A DNA stretch of 64,000 nt from Gramella sp. AN32 (GTDB lineage: Bacteria; Bacteroidota; Bacteroidia; Flavobacteriales; Flavobacteriaceae). The stretch spans positions 62,001 through 126,000 of the forward strand of contig NZ_QEYO01000015.1 in the NCBI RefSeq assembly GCF_023718305.1, given 5' to 3'. Positions 1 through 9,435 of this stretch are shown piece after piece. A program made the translations under genes and the position numbers. Under the pieces are notes generated by a model. That model was not told where the DNA came from and did no database searches. It worked only from the letters and a program-made list of their open reading frames with translations. Each line of letters starts with the position of its first letter. Positions within the stretch are counted from its first letter, which is position 1.

Positions 1-1857
1 ATGTACGGGATTTTCTTTGAAGATATCAATTTCGCGGCCGATGGTGGTTTATATGCCGAAAAAGTGAAGAACAGGTCCTTCGAATTTGAACTTCCTAAAA
101 TGGGGTGGATAGAACCTGACAGTGATCGGCATTCTTTCAATAAAAATTCAGGGATCGCCAAAATTGTAAGATATCAGGATGAATCCGGAAACCACAATTT
201 CGCCAGAATCACGATAAATGATGCTTCAGGATATAAACTGATTAATGAAGGTTATCGCGGAATGGGGATTAAGGAAAATGCTGAATACCGCATATCTATT
301 CAGGCGGCCCAACCTAAGGGTATTGAAAAAATCAATTTTAAGCTGATCGATGAAAGCGGAAATGTTATTGGCAAAACAAGTATTTCTGTAGATTCTGATT
401 CATGGAAAACCTATGAGTCAGTTTTTACTGCAACCAAAACTCTTGAAAAAGCCAGGCTTGAAGTGACTTTTGAAGGAAACGGTGCAATAGACCTGGATAT
501 GATCTCCCTGTTCCCGGTAGATACCTGGAAAGGAAGAAAGAATGGATTGAGAAAGGATCTGGTACAGCTGCTTGATGATATGGATCCCGGATTTTTACGC
601 TTTCCAGGCGGTTGTATCGTAGAAGGAAGAACCCTCGAGAAAAGATATCAGTGGAAAAAGACGGTTGGACCGGCTGAAGATCGGGAGATTTTGGTGAATC
701 GTTGGAATACCGAATTTTCTCATCGCCTTACCCCAGATTATTACCAGAGTTTCGGACTTGGATATTTTGAATATTTTCAACTTGCCGAAGATATGGGAGC
801 AGAAGCGCTGCCAATTCTTGGAGTTGGGATCGCCTGCCAGTTCAATACAGGAGAATTAGTACCTATGGAAGATCTTGATCCCTATGTAGAAGATGCCATA
901 GACCTTATCCAGTTCGCAAATGGTTCAGTCGATTCTGAATGGGGAAAAATACGTGCCGAAATGGGACATCCGGAACCTTTTAATCTCAAATATATCGGGA
1001 TTGGAAATGAGCAATGGGGTCCGGAATATATTGAACGTTATAAAGTTTTTCAGACAGCAATTCAGGAAAAATATCCTGAGATTACCATAGTTTCCGGTAG
1101 CGGACCTTTCCCTGAAGGTGATTATTTTGAATACGGCTGGGAGCAGCTAAAAAAGCTCGACGCGGCTATTATTGATGAGCATTATTATAAGCCGCCAAAA
1201 TGGTTTAGAGAGAACGCTACCCGTTATGATGATTATGATCGCAACGGCCCCAAAGTATTCGCGGGAGAGTATGCCGCGCAAAGTGTTGCCATAGCCAGCC
1301 CTGATAATAAGAATAACTGGGAAACCGCAATGTCTGAAGCTGCTTTTATGACCGGTTTAGAGAGAAACGCCGATGTGGTTCATTTAACCTCGTATGCTCC
1401 ACTTATGGCACATAAAGAAGGATGGCAATGGACACCCGATCTTATCTGGTTTGATAACCTTTCCTCTTACGGAACTCCTAATTACTATGTTCAGAAATTA
1501 TTTGCGAATAATTCCGGAACTGATCTTCTCAAAATAACTGAAAATAAAAAAGCACTTACCGGGCAGAAAGAACTTTATGCTTCTGCGGTTCGAGATACAG
1601 ATAAAAATGAGATTATTATAAAACTCGTGAATACTTCCAGTTCAGAAAAAGAAATAGAAATGGATATAAAAGGAGTTCGTTTAAATGAGAGTGGGGAGAT
1701 GTTGACTTTACAAACTAGTGACCTTTCCGCCGAAAATTCTTTTGAGAAACCTAAGAATATAAGTCCTCAAACTCAGAATGTTAAACTTAAGGGGAGAGAA
1801 CTTGAAGTAGACCTTAAACCATATTCAGTAAATATTATAAAGTTTAAGATTAATTGA
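1..1857 (+). CDS. GH51 alpha-L-arabinofuranosidase, 5' end cut by the window edge
   Basis: Releases terminal alpha-L-arabinofuranose from arabinan or arabinoxylan side chains. 618 residues are visible. The acid/base Glu is E337 in the motif IGNEQWG and the nucleophile is E423 in FAGEY, both typical of GH51; a carbohydrate-binding-like stretch (about 60-170) lies inside the N-terminal half and a beta-sandwich closes the C terminus. The visible sequence opens with MYGIFFEDIN, which in this family is the first barrel strand preceded by a signal peptide and a short leader, so the ATG at base 1 is probably internal and the true start lies upstream. It is followed 70 nt later by araB, and the operon context fits arabinan breakdown. 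Family assignment is firm; exact substrate is inferred. Confidence 0.93.
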   Translation: MYGIFFEDINFAADGGLYAEKVKNRSFEFELPKMGWIEPDSDRHSFNKNSGIAKIVRYQDESGNHNFARITINDASGYKLINEGYRGMGIKENAEYRISIQAAQPKGIEKINFKLIDESGNVIGKTSISVDSDSWKTYESVFTATKTLEKARLEVTFEGNGAIDLDMISLFPVDTWKGRKNGLRKDLVQLLDDMDPGFLRFPGGCIVEGRTLEKRYQWKKTVGPAEDREILVNRWNTEFSHRLTPDYYQSFGLGYFEYFQLAEDMGAEALPILGVGIACQFNTGELVPMEDLDPYVEDAIDLIQFANGSVDSEWGKIRAEMGHPEPFNLKYIGIGNEQWGPEYIERYKVFQTAIQEKYPEITIVSGSGPFPEGDYFEYGWEQLKKLDAAIIDEHYYKPPKWFRENATRYDDYDRNGPKVFAGEYAAQSVAIASPDNKNNWETAMSEAAFMTGLERNADVVHLTSYAPLMAHKEGWQWTPDLIWFDNLSSYGTPNYYVQKLFANNSGTDLLKITENKKALTGQKELYASAVRDTDKNEIIIKLVNTSSSEKEIEMDIKGVRLNESGEMLTLQTSDLSAENSFEKPKNISPQTQNVKLKGRELEVDLKPYSVNIIKFKIN

Positions 1858-1897
1858 TATTATAAATGTTTAATACACACTTACTAAATGAAAAGTT

Positions 1898-1905
1898 TAT
1901 ATTTG
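1898..1905 (+). promoter_or_regulatory. possible -7 element before araB
   Basis: The octamer TATATTTG fits the Bacteroidetes -7 consensus TAnnTTTG exactly and lies 22 nt before the araB start codon. No TTG -33 element is seen at the usual distance, so this may be a weak internal promoter or chance in an AT-rich spacer. Confidence 0.3.
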
Positions 1906-1927
1906 AAAACAATAAAGTAAACAGAGC

Positions 1928-3619
1928 ATGGGTAATTATGTTATAGGACTGGATTATGGGACCGATTCGGTGCGGGCAGTTTTAGTAAACGCTGAAACCG
2001 GAAAGGAAGAAGCGTCTGCCGTTCACTGGTATAAGAGATGGAAGGAGAAATTGTATTGCGAAGCTTCTCAAAACCTTTTCCGGCAACATCCACTTGATCA
2101 TGTGGAAGGACTGGAGAATACGATCAGGGAAGTGATTTCAAAATTAGGTGTAAAGGCAGAAGAAGTAAAAGCCATCTGTATAGACACTACCGGATCATCT
2201 CCGGTACCGATTAACAGGGAAGGTAAGCCGCTTGCATTTGAAAGTGGCTTCGAAGAGAATCCTAATGCCATGATGGTTTTATGGAAAGATCATACTTCTA
2301 TTAATGAAGCTAATGAGATCAATGAGCTTGCCAAAAGTTGGGGAGGCCCCGATTATACAAAATATGAAGGGGGGATCTATTCTTCTGAATGGTTCTGGGC
2401 CAAGATCCTGCATATCGCCCGGGAAGATGAGCAAGTGAAAAATGCCGCGTATTCTTGGATGGAACACTGTGATTTAATGACGTTTATGCTGATTGATTCA
2501 GATCTTGAAAATTTTAAAAGAAGTCGCTGCGCTGCGGGTCACAAGGCCATGTGGCATGAGGACTGGGAAGGACTCCCTTCAGAAGATTTTCTGGGGAAAC
2601 TTGATCCTTACCTGGCAGAATTAAGAAATAGACTTTACTGTAATACCTATACTTCTGATGAGGTCGCTGGAAATCTTAACCAAGAATGGGCAACTAAATT
2701 AGGTCTAACCACTAATTGTGTGGTGGCCGTGGGAACTTTTGATGCGCATTCGGGAGCTGTAGGAGCCCAGATAGACCAACATTCCCTGGTTAGGGTTATG
2801 GGAACTTCTACCTGTGATATTATTGTTTCGGCTCATGAGGAAATAGGAACTAATACCGTAAAAGGAATCTGCGGACAGGTTGATGGCTCGGTTATTCCGG
2901 GAATGATTGGCCTGGAAGCGGGACAATCTGCTTTTGGAGATGTACTTGCCTGGTTTAAGGACGTGTTAAGCTGGCCTTTGGAAAATCTGGTTTACAAATC
3001 TGAAACCCTTTCTGAAGAACAAAAGCAGAAACTTAAGGCAGAAATAAATAAAGACTTTATTCCGAAATTATCAAAACAGGCAGAGGAACTGGAACTTTCA
3101 GAAAGTATTCCAATTGCACTTGACTGGATCAATGGCAGGAGAACTCCCGATGCTAATCAGGAACTTAAAAGTGCGATCAGCAATCTTTCCCTGGGGACAA
3201 AAGCCCCGCATATATTTAATGCTTTGGTAAATGCTATTTGCTTTGGCTCTAAAATGATCGTGGACCGGTTTGAAAGTGAAGGGGTAAAAATAGATAATGT
3301 GATTGGTATTGGCGGGGTAGCCAGAAAATCTGGGTATATCATGCAAACTTTGGCAAATGTCCTCAATATGCCTATCAAAGTAGCATCTTCCGATGAAGCG
3401 CCGGCACTTGGTGCAGCAATTTATGCGGCGGTGGCAGCAGGTTTGTATCCAAATGTGATCGAAGCCAGTAAAAAACTAGGCAGCCCGTTTGAAGCCGAAT
3501 ATCATCCACAACCGGAAAAAGTAGAGGAATTCAAAGTTTATCTCAAAGAATATAAAGAACTGGCTGATTTTGTAGAAAATAATATCAGCAAAAAAATCAA
3601 GGCAAATGAGCTCGTATAA
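1928..3619 (+). CDS. araB: ribulokinase
   Basis: Phosphorylates L-ribulose to L-ribulose 5-phosphate in the cytoplasm, the second step of bacterial arabinose catabolism. The 563-residue FGGY-family kinase opens with the phosphate-binding motif GLDYGTDSVRA, and has the substrate-side segment GTFDAHSGAVGAQ and the C-terminal ATP-site motif GIGGVARKSGYI followed by DEAPALGAAIYA. Length and motif order match AraB rather than xylulokinase or glycerol kinase. The 3' end overlaps araD by 14 nt in another frame, which suggests translational coupling. With araD and araA adjacent, the assignment is secure. Confidence 0.96.
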   Translation: MGNYVIGLDYGTDSVRAVLVNAETGKEEASAVHWYKRWKEKLYCEASQNLFRQHPLDHVEGLENTIREVISKLGVKAEEVKAICIDTTGSSPVPINREGKPLAFESGFEENPNAMMVLWKDHTSINEANEINELAKSWGGPDYTKYEGGIYSSEWFWAKILHIAREDEQVKNAAYSWMEHCDLMTFMLIDSDLENFKRSRCAAGHKAMWHEDWEGLPSEDFLGKLDPYLAELRNRLYCNTYTSDEVAGNLNQEWATKLGLTTNCVVAVGTFDAHSGAVGAQIDQHSLVRVMGTSTCDIIVSAHEEIGTNTVKGICGQVDGSVIPGMIGLEAGQSAFGDVLAWFKDVLSWPLENLVYKSETLSEEQKQKLKAEINKDFIPKLSKQAEELELSESIPIALDWINGRRTPDANQELKSAISNLSLGTKAPHIFNALVNAICFGSKMIVDRFESEGVKIDNVIGIGGVARKSGYIMQTLANVLNMPIKVASSDEAPALGAAIYAAVAAGLYPNVIEASKKLGSPFEAEYHPQPEKVEEFKVYLKEYKELADFVENNISKKIKANELV

Positions 3620-4307
3620 AGATTTAAAAAAGGAATGTTACGATGCCAATATTCAGTTGAATAATCTTGGGCTGGTGATTTATACCTTCGGAAACGTGAG
3701 TGCGGTAGACCGTGAAAAAAATGTTTTTGCGATCAAACCCAGCGGTGTTCCTTATGAAGATTTAAAACCTGAAGATATCGTGATCCTGGATTTTGAGAAT
3801 AATGTGATCGAGGGAGACATGCGGCCATCTTCTGATACCAAAACCCATGCTTTTTTATATAAGAACTGGAAAAACATCGGTGGGATTGCCCATACACACG
3901 CGACCTACTCGGTGGCCTGGGCTCAGTCGCAAAAGGATATCCCGATTTTTGGAACCACGCATGCTGATCATTTAACCGAAGATATTCCCTGCGCAACACC
4001 GATGAGAGACGATTTAATCGAAGGAAATTACGAGTATAATACAGGAATCCAGATCCTGGACTGCTTTAAGGAAAAGGGAATTTCATACGAAGAAGTGCCT
4101 ATGGTCTTACTGGGAAATCATGGCCCATTTACCTGGGGAAAGGATGCTGCTAAAGCGGTTTATCATAGTAAAGTTTTAGAGGCCGTTGCAGAAATGGCAT
4201 TTCTCACCCTTCAGATAAATCCTGAAGCTCCAAGAATGAAAGATTCATTAATCAAAAAACATTACGAGCGTAAACATGGCAAGGACGCCTATTACGGTCA
4301 GAATTAA
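3606..4307 (+). CDS. araD: L-ribulose-5-phosphate 4-epimerase
   Basis: Converts L-ribulose 5-phosphate to D-xylulose 5-phosphate, feeding arabinose into the pentose phosphate pathway. At 233 residues it has the usual class II aldolase/epimerase size. Zinc ligands are visible as H96 and H98 in IAHTHATYS and the later His in LLGNHGPF; GNVSAVDRE and KPSGVPYE are the phosphate/substrate loops. The ATG lies inside the end of araB, so the two are probably co-translated. Fuculose-phosphate aldolase is a related alternative, but length and neighbours favour AraD. Confidence 0.96.
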   Translation: MSSYKDLKKECYDANIQLNNLGLVIYTFGNVSAVDREKNVFAIKPSGVPYEDLKPEDIVILDFENNVIEGDMRPSSDTKTHAFLYKNWKNIGGIAHTHATYSVAWAQSQKDIPIFGTTHADHLTEDIPCATPMRDDLIEGNYEYNTGIQILDCFKEKGISYEEVPMVLLGNHGPFTWGKDAAKAVYHSKVLEAVAEMAFLTLQINPEAPRMKDSLIKKHYERKHGKDAYYGQN

Positions 4308-4321
4308 TATTATATAATATT

Positions 4322-4354
4322 AGACCTCACAGGTTTTAAAAACCTGTGAGGTCT
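4322..4354. repeat. perfect 16-bp-arm palindrome between araD and araA
   Basis: Arms AGACCTCACAGGTTTT and AAAACCTGTGAGGTCT are perfectly complementary around one A. It sits 15 nt after the araD stop and a short TTTATAAT stretch follows, so it may work as a terminator or RNA-stability hairpin splitting the operon. Its core AGGTTTT...AAAACCT recurs at 38131 and 38402 with different outer bases, so it looks like a member of a dispersed intergenic palindrome family. Confidence 0.8.
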
Positions 4355-4399
4355 TTATAATAGTCACGAAAGAATCCAACTTATTTAATTTAAAAATTA

Positions 4400-5908
4400 A
4401 TGATCAATATTGAACAAAAAGAAGTCTGGTTTATCACCGGAAGTCAGCATTTATATGGAGAAGAAACCCTAAATCAGGTTGCGGCCAATTCAGCAGCAAT
4501 TGTAAAGGGTCTCAACGAATCCAGTTTAGTTCCCGTAAAGCTGGTACATAAAGACACGGTAAAAACTCCGGACGAGATTACTCAGGTGATGCTGGAGGCC
4601 AATAATAATACGGATTGTATCGGGATCATTACGTGGATGCATACGTTTTCACCTGCCAAAATGTGGATTAATGGTTTGAGTATTTTGAAAAAGCCTATCT
4701 GCCATTTGCATACGCAGTTCAATGCTGAAATTCCATGGAGCAAGATCGATATGGATTTTATGAATTTAAACCAGTCGGCTCATGGGGATCGTGAATTTGG
4801 GTTCATTATGTCGAGGATGCGTAAAAAACGAAAAGTGATCGTTGGTCACTGGAAAACCGAAGCTACTCAGCGAAAAGTGGGGAACTGGCTGCGTGTAGCC
4901 CTTGGATGGGATGAACTTCAAAATCTCAAGGTTGCCCGAATTGGGGATAATATGAGGCAGGTAGCCGTAACAGAAGGTGATAAGGTTGCCGCGCAGATCA
5001 AATTTGGGGTTTCGGTGAATGGCTATGATGCTTCAGATGTAGTAAAACATATCAATTCAGTTTCAGATTCAGATTTGAACAAATTGCTGAAAACTTACGA
5101 AAATGAATATGAACTCACTGCTTCTTTAAAGGAAGGCGGCGACAAAAGAGACTCGCTGATAGATGCAGCAAAAATAGAATTGGGGCTTCGCGCATTTTTA
5201 GAAGAAGGTGGATTTAAGGCCTTTACCGATACTTTTGAAAATTTGGGTGAACTAAAACAACTTCCCGGTCTTGCCGTGCAGAGACTAATGGCTGATGGGT
5301 ATGGTTTTGGGGCAGAAGGTGACTGGAAAACAGCGGCATTATTAAGAGCCATGAAAGTAATGACTCAGGGACTTGATGGAGGAACTTCTTTTATGGAAGA
5401 TTATACCAATCATTTTACTTCAGACCGTGATTATGTGTTAGGTTCCCATATGTTGGAAATTTGTCCCTCTATAGCCGATGCAAAACCTACCTGCGAGGTA
5501 CATCCTTTGGGAATTGGAGGGAAAGAAGATCCAGTAAGACTTGTTTTTAATTCTCCTAAAGGCCCGGCTTTAAATGCATCCCTTGTTGATATGGGGAATC
5601 GTTTCAGACTAATCGTAAATGAAGTTGAGGCAGTAGAACCAGAAGCAGATTTACCAAATTTACCCGTTGCACGCGTACTCTGGGATCCAAAACCAGATAT
5701 GGATGTAGCGGTAACTTCATGGATCCTTGCCGGGGGAGCACATCATACCGTCTATACCCAGGCCTTGACCACAGAATTTCTTGAAGATTTTGCAGATATT
5801 GCCGGGATAGAACTTTTGGTGATTGACGATAAAACAACGCTAAGGCAGTTTAAAGATACACTTAATGCTAATGAAGCTTATTACCATTTGTTCCAGCATG
5901 GAATGTAA
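4400..5908 (+). CDS. araA: L-arabinose isomerase
   Basis: Isomerises L-arabinose to L-ribulose, using a divalent metal. The 502-residue length is standard. Visible signatures are [13 protein letters not shown] at the N terminus, the [12 protein letters not shown] segment, and the metal/catalytic region with Glu in FMEDYTNHF and His in [11 protein letters not shown]. The start codon lies 45 nt after the palindrome behind araD. The next gene begins 18 nt downstream, so araA, galM, the symporter, transaldolase and GH97 gene form one tight run. No regulator of the AraC, GntR or LacI type is visible nearby; it may lie upstream of the window. Confidence 0.97.
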   Translation: MINIEQKEVWFITGSQHLYGEETLNQVAANSAAIVKGLNESSLVPVKLVHKDTVKTPDEITQVMLEANNNTDCIGIITWMHTFSPAKMWINGLSILKKPICHLHTQFNAEIPWSKIDMDFMNLNQSAHGDREFGFIMSRMRKKRKVIVGHWKTEATQRKVGNWLRVALGWDELQNLKVARIGDNMRQVAVTEGDKVAAQIKFGVSVNGYDASDVVKHINSVSDSDLNKLLKTYENEYELTASLKEGGDKRDSLIDAAKIELGLRAFLEEGGFKAFTDTFENLGELKQLPGLAVQRLMADGYGFGAEGDWKTAALLRAMKVMTQGLDGGTSFMEDYTNHFTSDRDYVLGSHMLEICPSIADAKPTCEVHPLGIGGKEDPVRLVFNSPKGPALNASLVDMGNRFRLIVNEVEAVEPEADLPNLPVARVLWDPKPDMDVAVTSWILAGGAHHTVYTQALTTEFLEDFADIAGIELLVIDDKTTLRQFKDTLNANEAYYHLFQHGM

Positions 5909-5926
5909 CCACTAAAAATTTATATT

Positions 5927-7114
5927 ATGAACAACCTTTATAAACCTCTGAAAATTTTAAGCCTTGCACTGGCTCTAATTTTTATCCAGTGTAAGGATGC
6001 GGAAAAAAATAAGGAACCTGAAACTAGTCCTAAAACAGATGGACCGGGAATGAAAATAGATCAAAGCGGTTTTGGTAAAACTGCCGACGGTAAAGAAGTG
6101 GAGAAATATATTATTTCCAATTCCGCAGGACTCGAAATGAGCGTAATTAGTTATGGCGGGATCATTACTTCTTTAAAGGTTCCTGATAAAAATGGGGAAT
6201 ATAAAGATGTAGTTCTTGGATTTGATAATATTCAGGATTATGAAAATGGCAGCCCTTATTTTGGGGCGATCATTGGTCGGTATGGAAACCGTATTGCCAA
6301 GGGGAGATTTTCGCTTGACGGAAAGGAATACAAATTAGATACGAATGATGGGCCCAATAGTCTGCATGGAGGGAATAAAGGTTTTGATAAGGTACTTTGG
6401 AATATTGAGCCAAGTTCAGGGGAAGATGAAGCCTCACTAGAGTTAAGCTATACCAGTAAAGATGGAGAAGGCGGTTACCCTGGAAACCTAGAAACTACCG
6501 TAACCTATACCCTGAATTCAAACAATGAGTTACATATCAAATATGAAGCGACTACCGATAAAAAAACCGTTGTAAACCTCACGCAACATTCCTATTTCAA
6601 CTTAACAGGTGATTTCAGTAAAAAAATCCTTGATCATGTAGTTGAAATAAATGCTGATGAATACCTGCCGGTAGATAAAACTTTAATCCCTACCGGGGAA
6701 CTTAAACCGGTAAAGGGAACTCCATTCGATTTTACTGAACCTGTAAAAATTGCCACCGGCATGGAGCAGGAAAATTCGAATGAACAGCTAAAAAGAGGTC
6801 CCGGCTTTGATCATTGCTGGATATTGAATGAACAGGATAGCGGAGTGCGATTTGCAGCTTCCGCCTATGAACCTGGGAGCGGTCGGTTTATGGAAGTTTA
6901 TACCAATGAACCAGCACTTCAGTTTTATATTGGTAATTTCCTGGACGGCACGTTGCCTGCCAAAGGTGGCGGAAATTATGAAAAACGTACCGGTTTCTGT
7001 ATGGAAACCCAGCACTATCCAGATTCACCAAACCAAAAGGATTTTCCTTCCGTAGTACTGGAACCGGGATCAACCTATACTTCTGAAACCTCTTATAAAT
7101 TCTCAGTTAAATAA
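5927..7114 (+). CDS. galM: aldose 1-epimerase, lipoprotein
   Basis: Interconverts alpha and beta anomers of aldoses such as arabinose. The first 22 residues form a lipoprotein signal ending IFIQC, so the enzyme is predicted to be tethered outside the inner membrane. The mature part has GalM motifs: GFDNIQDYENGSPYFGA, IGRYGNRIAKG, catalytic His221 in LTQHSYFNL and catalytic Glu379 in VVLEPGS. It lies between araA and the sugar symporter, starting 18 nt after araA and ending 1 nt before the symporter. The likely role is to supply the transporter with the preferred anomer; substrate is inferred from context. Confidence 0.93.
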   Translation: MNNLYKPLKILSLALALIFIQCKDAEKNKEPETSPKTDGPGMKIDQSGFGKTADGKEVEKYIISNSAGLEMSVISYGGIITSLKVPDKNGEYKDVVLGFDNIQDYENGSPYFGAIIGRYGNRIAKGRFSLDGKEYKLDTNDGPNSLHGGNKGFDKVLWNIEPSSGEDEASLELSYTSKDGEGGYPGNLETTVTYTLNSNNELHIKYEATTDKKTVVNLTQHSYFNLTGDFSKKILDHVVEINADEYLPVDKTLIPTGELKPVKGTPFDFTEPVKIATGMEQENSNEQLKRGPGFDHCWILNEQDSGVRFAASAYEPGSGRFMEVYTNEPALQFYIGNFLDGTLPAKGGGNYEKRTGFCMETQHYPDSPNQKDFPSVVLEPGSTYTSETSYKFSVK

Positions 7115-7115
7115 T

Positions 7116-8735
7116 ATGCAAATTTTAGATACATTAGACTGGATCACCATTTCGATATATTTCGCTGTGTTAGTGGGAATTGCGGTCTGGGTGATTAGAA
7201 AAAAACAGTCGAATACAGAAGATTATTTTTTAGCGGGTAGAAATGTTGGCTGGTTTGTAGTTGGTGCATCTATTTTCGCCTCCAATATTGGTTCGGAACA
7301 CGTTGTTGGGCTTGCCGGAGCTGGCGCAGGGGATAAACTACCCATGCTTATTTATGAAATACAGGCCTGGGTAGTATTAATATTAGGTTGGGTTTTTCTT
7401 CCCTTCTATGCCCGTAGTGGTGTTTTTACAATGCCTGAATTTCTGGAGAAACGATTTGATGCACGATCTCGCTGGGTCCTTTCAATATTCTCAATTATTG
7501 CCTATGTGCTTACCAAGATATCGGTAACTATTTATGCCGGTGGGATAGTAGTATCAGCTTTACTCGGAATAGATTTCTGGACTGGAGCTCTTGGTACAGT
7601 TATCCTAACGGGAATTTATACCGTTCTTGGCGGAATGCGTGCCGTGGTTTATACCGAAACCTTACAGGCGATTATTTTGGTAATTGGAGCGGCTGCACTT
7701 ACATTTATAGGTTTAGACAAAGTAGGGGGTTGGGAAAGTATGACCCAGACTGTTGGTCCCGAATACCTTGATATGTGGAGGCCGGCTACCGATCCCGATT
7801 TTCCGTGGCCTTCATTATTGATCACAAGTACTATTGTTGGAATCTGGTACTGGTGTACCGACCAATATATCGTTCAGCGCGCTCTAACAGCTAAGAACAT
7901 CAAAGAAGGACGAAGAGGTACTATTTTCGGCGCTTTGCTAAAATTGCTTCCTGTATTCTTATTCCTAATTCCGGGAATTATCGCGCTAACATTGAAGATG
8001 AGAGGAGAACTTCATTGGGATAGCCCGGATGAAGCTTTCCCGGTATTGATGAGTAATTTATTGCCTTCAGGACTTCGCGGACTGGTTGCCGCAGGATTAT
8101 TAGCAGCCCTTATGAGTTCCCTGGCTTCAGTATTTAACTCGTGCTCTACTTTATTTACGGTAGATATTTATAAAAAACTACGTCCCAATACCCCTGAAAA
8201 GAAACTTGTTCAGACGGGACAGATCGCCACGGTATTTATTGTAATTATCGGGATTATCTGGATCCCAATTATGGCAAATATCTCCGGAGTCTTGTATGAA
8301 TATTTACAAAGTGTCCAGTCGTATATCGCACCACCGATTACGGCAGTTTTCCTTCTCGGTATTTTCTACAAACGGATCAACTCAGAGGGCGCTTTAACCA
8401 CGCTGGTGGTTGGATTACTTGTGGGCGCATTGCGTATTGTTCTGGAAATAGTAAAAGATTCCCTTGATCCCGATAGTTTTTTGTTTCTGCTGGGTGATAT
8501 GAACTTCCTTTCCTTTGGGGCATGGTTCTTCCTTTTCTGTATTATATTGATCGTGGTGGTGAGTTTACTAACTCCTGCTCCTGCTGATGAAAAGATTGAG
8601 AACCTAACTTTTCAAACTATTTCAGCGGAAGAGAAAAGAAAAAACAAAACAAGTTATAACTGGAAAGATATCGCTGTGTCAATTTTAATATTGATTATAG
8701 TTGCCGGGGTGATGATATTCTTTAATGGAAATTAA
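7116..8735 (+). CDS. sodium/solute symporter (SSS family), probably arabinose importer
   Basis: An inner-membrane protein of 539 residues with about 14 hydrophobic helices. The N-terminal SSS pattern is clear: a helix, then EDYFLAGRNVGWFVVGASIFASNIGSEH, where the last segment is typical of SGLT-like sugar transporters. The central WYWCTDQYIVQRALTAKN motif is also a family hallmark. A final hydrophobic helix follows a charged cytoplasmic stretch. It is packed between galM (1 nt) and the transaldolase (6 nt) in the arabinose operon, so L-arabinose/Na+ uptake is the best guess; the substrate is inference from context. Confidence 0.9.
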   Translation: MQILDTLDWITISIYFAVLVGIAVWVIRKKQSNTEDYFLAGRNVGWFVVGASIFASNIGSEHVVGLAGAGAGDKLPMLIYEIQAWVVLILGWVFLPFYARSGVFTMPEFLEKRFDARSRWVLSIFSIIAYVLTKISVTIYAGGIVVSALLGIDFWTGALGTVILTGIYTVLGGMRAVVYTETLQAIILVIGAAALTFIGLDKVGGWESMTQTVGPEYLDMWRPATDPDFPWPSLLITSTIVGIWYWCTDQYIVQRALTAKNIKEGRRGTIFGALLKLLPVFLFLIPGIIALTLKMRGELHWDSPDEAFPVLMSNLLPSGLRGLVAAGLLAALMSSLASVFNSCSTLFTVDIYKKLRPNTPEKKLVQTGQIATVFIVIIGIIWIPIMANISGVLYEYLQSVQSYIAPPITAVFLLGIFYKRINSEGALTTLVVGLLVGALRIVLEIVKDSLDPDSFLFLLGDMNFLSFGAWFFLFCIILIVVVSLLTPAPADEKIENLTFQTISAEEKRKNKTSYNWKDIAVSILILIIVAGVMIFFNGN

Positions 8736-8741
8736 TTAGAT

Positions 8742-9398
8742 ATGAAATTTTTTATAGATACAGCTAACCTTGATCAAATTAAAGAAGCCCAGGATCTAGG
8801 TGTATTGGATGGGGTGACTACGAATCCTTCGTTGATGGCAAAAGAAGGGATCACCGGGAAAGATAATATCCTTCAGCATTACCTTGATATTTGTAAAATT
8901 GTTGATGGAGATGTTTCTGCGGAAGTGGTTGCCACAGATTTTGATAATATTATTAAGGAAGGAAAAGAACTTACACAATTGCATGAACAAATTGTAGTAA
9001 AGGTTCCCATGATCAAAGAAGGGGTGAAGGCCATTAAATATTTTTCAGATAATGGCATTCGCACGAACTGTACTCTGGTATTTTCTGCAGGGCAGGCATT
9101 GCTTGCCGCAAAAGCCGGGGCCGCTTATGTGTCTCCTTTTCTGGGCAGGCTGGATGATATTTCTACAGACGGCCTTCAGTTAATTGCAGATATCAGGCTT
9201 ATATATGATAACTACGGTTTTGAGACCGAGATTTTAGCAGCATCCATCAGGCATAGCATGCACGTTATAAACTGTGCGAAACTTGGAGCCGATGTGATGA
9301 CCGGTCCGCTTTCTTCTATAGAGGGATTATTAAAACATCCATTAACAGATTCAGGTTTGGAGAAATTCCTGGAAGATGCCAAGTCATTCAATCTTTAA
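8742..9398 (+). CDS. tal: transaldolase, small fructose-6-phosphate-aldolase-like type
   Basis: Moves a dihydroxyacetone unit between sugar phosphates in the non-oxidative pentose phosphate pathway, which is needed once arabinose has become xylulose 5-phosphate. The protein has 218 residues, the length of the short TalC/MipB/Fsa subgroup. Signatures are [26 protein letters not shown], the Schiff-base Lys in [10 protein letters not shown], and [17 protein letters not shown]. Some members of this subgroup are fructose-6-phosphate aldolases, and sequence alone does not separate the two activities safely. Confidence 0.92.
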   Translation: MKFFIDTANLDQIKEAQDLGVLDGVTTNPSLMAKEGITGKDNILQHYLDICKIVDGDVSAEVVATDFDNIIKEGKELTQLHEQIVVKVPMIKEGVKAIKYFSDNGIRTNCTLVFSAGQALLAAKAGAAYVSPFLGRLDDISTDGLQLIADIRLIYDNYGFETEILAASIRHSMHVINCAKLGADVMTGPLSSIEGLLKHPLTDSGLEKFLEDAKSFNL

Positions 9399-9435
9399 AT
9401 GAAAAAGCACCTCTATATTCAGAAAAACCTTTTCC

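Noticed and set aside
1-3. ATG at base 1 as the true start of the GH51 gene
   Set aside because: The protein would begin in the first barrel strand with no signal peptide; GH51 relatives have a leader before this motif, so the gene is cut by the window.
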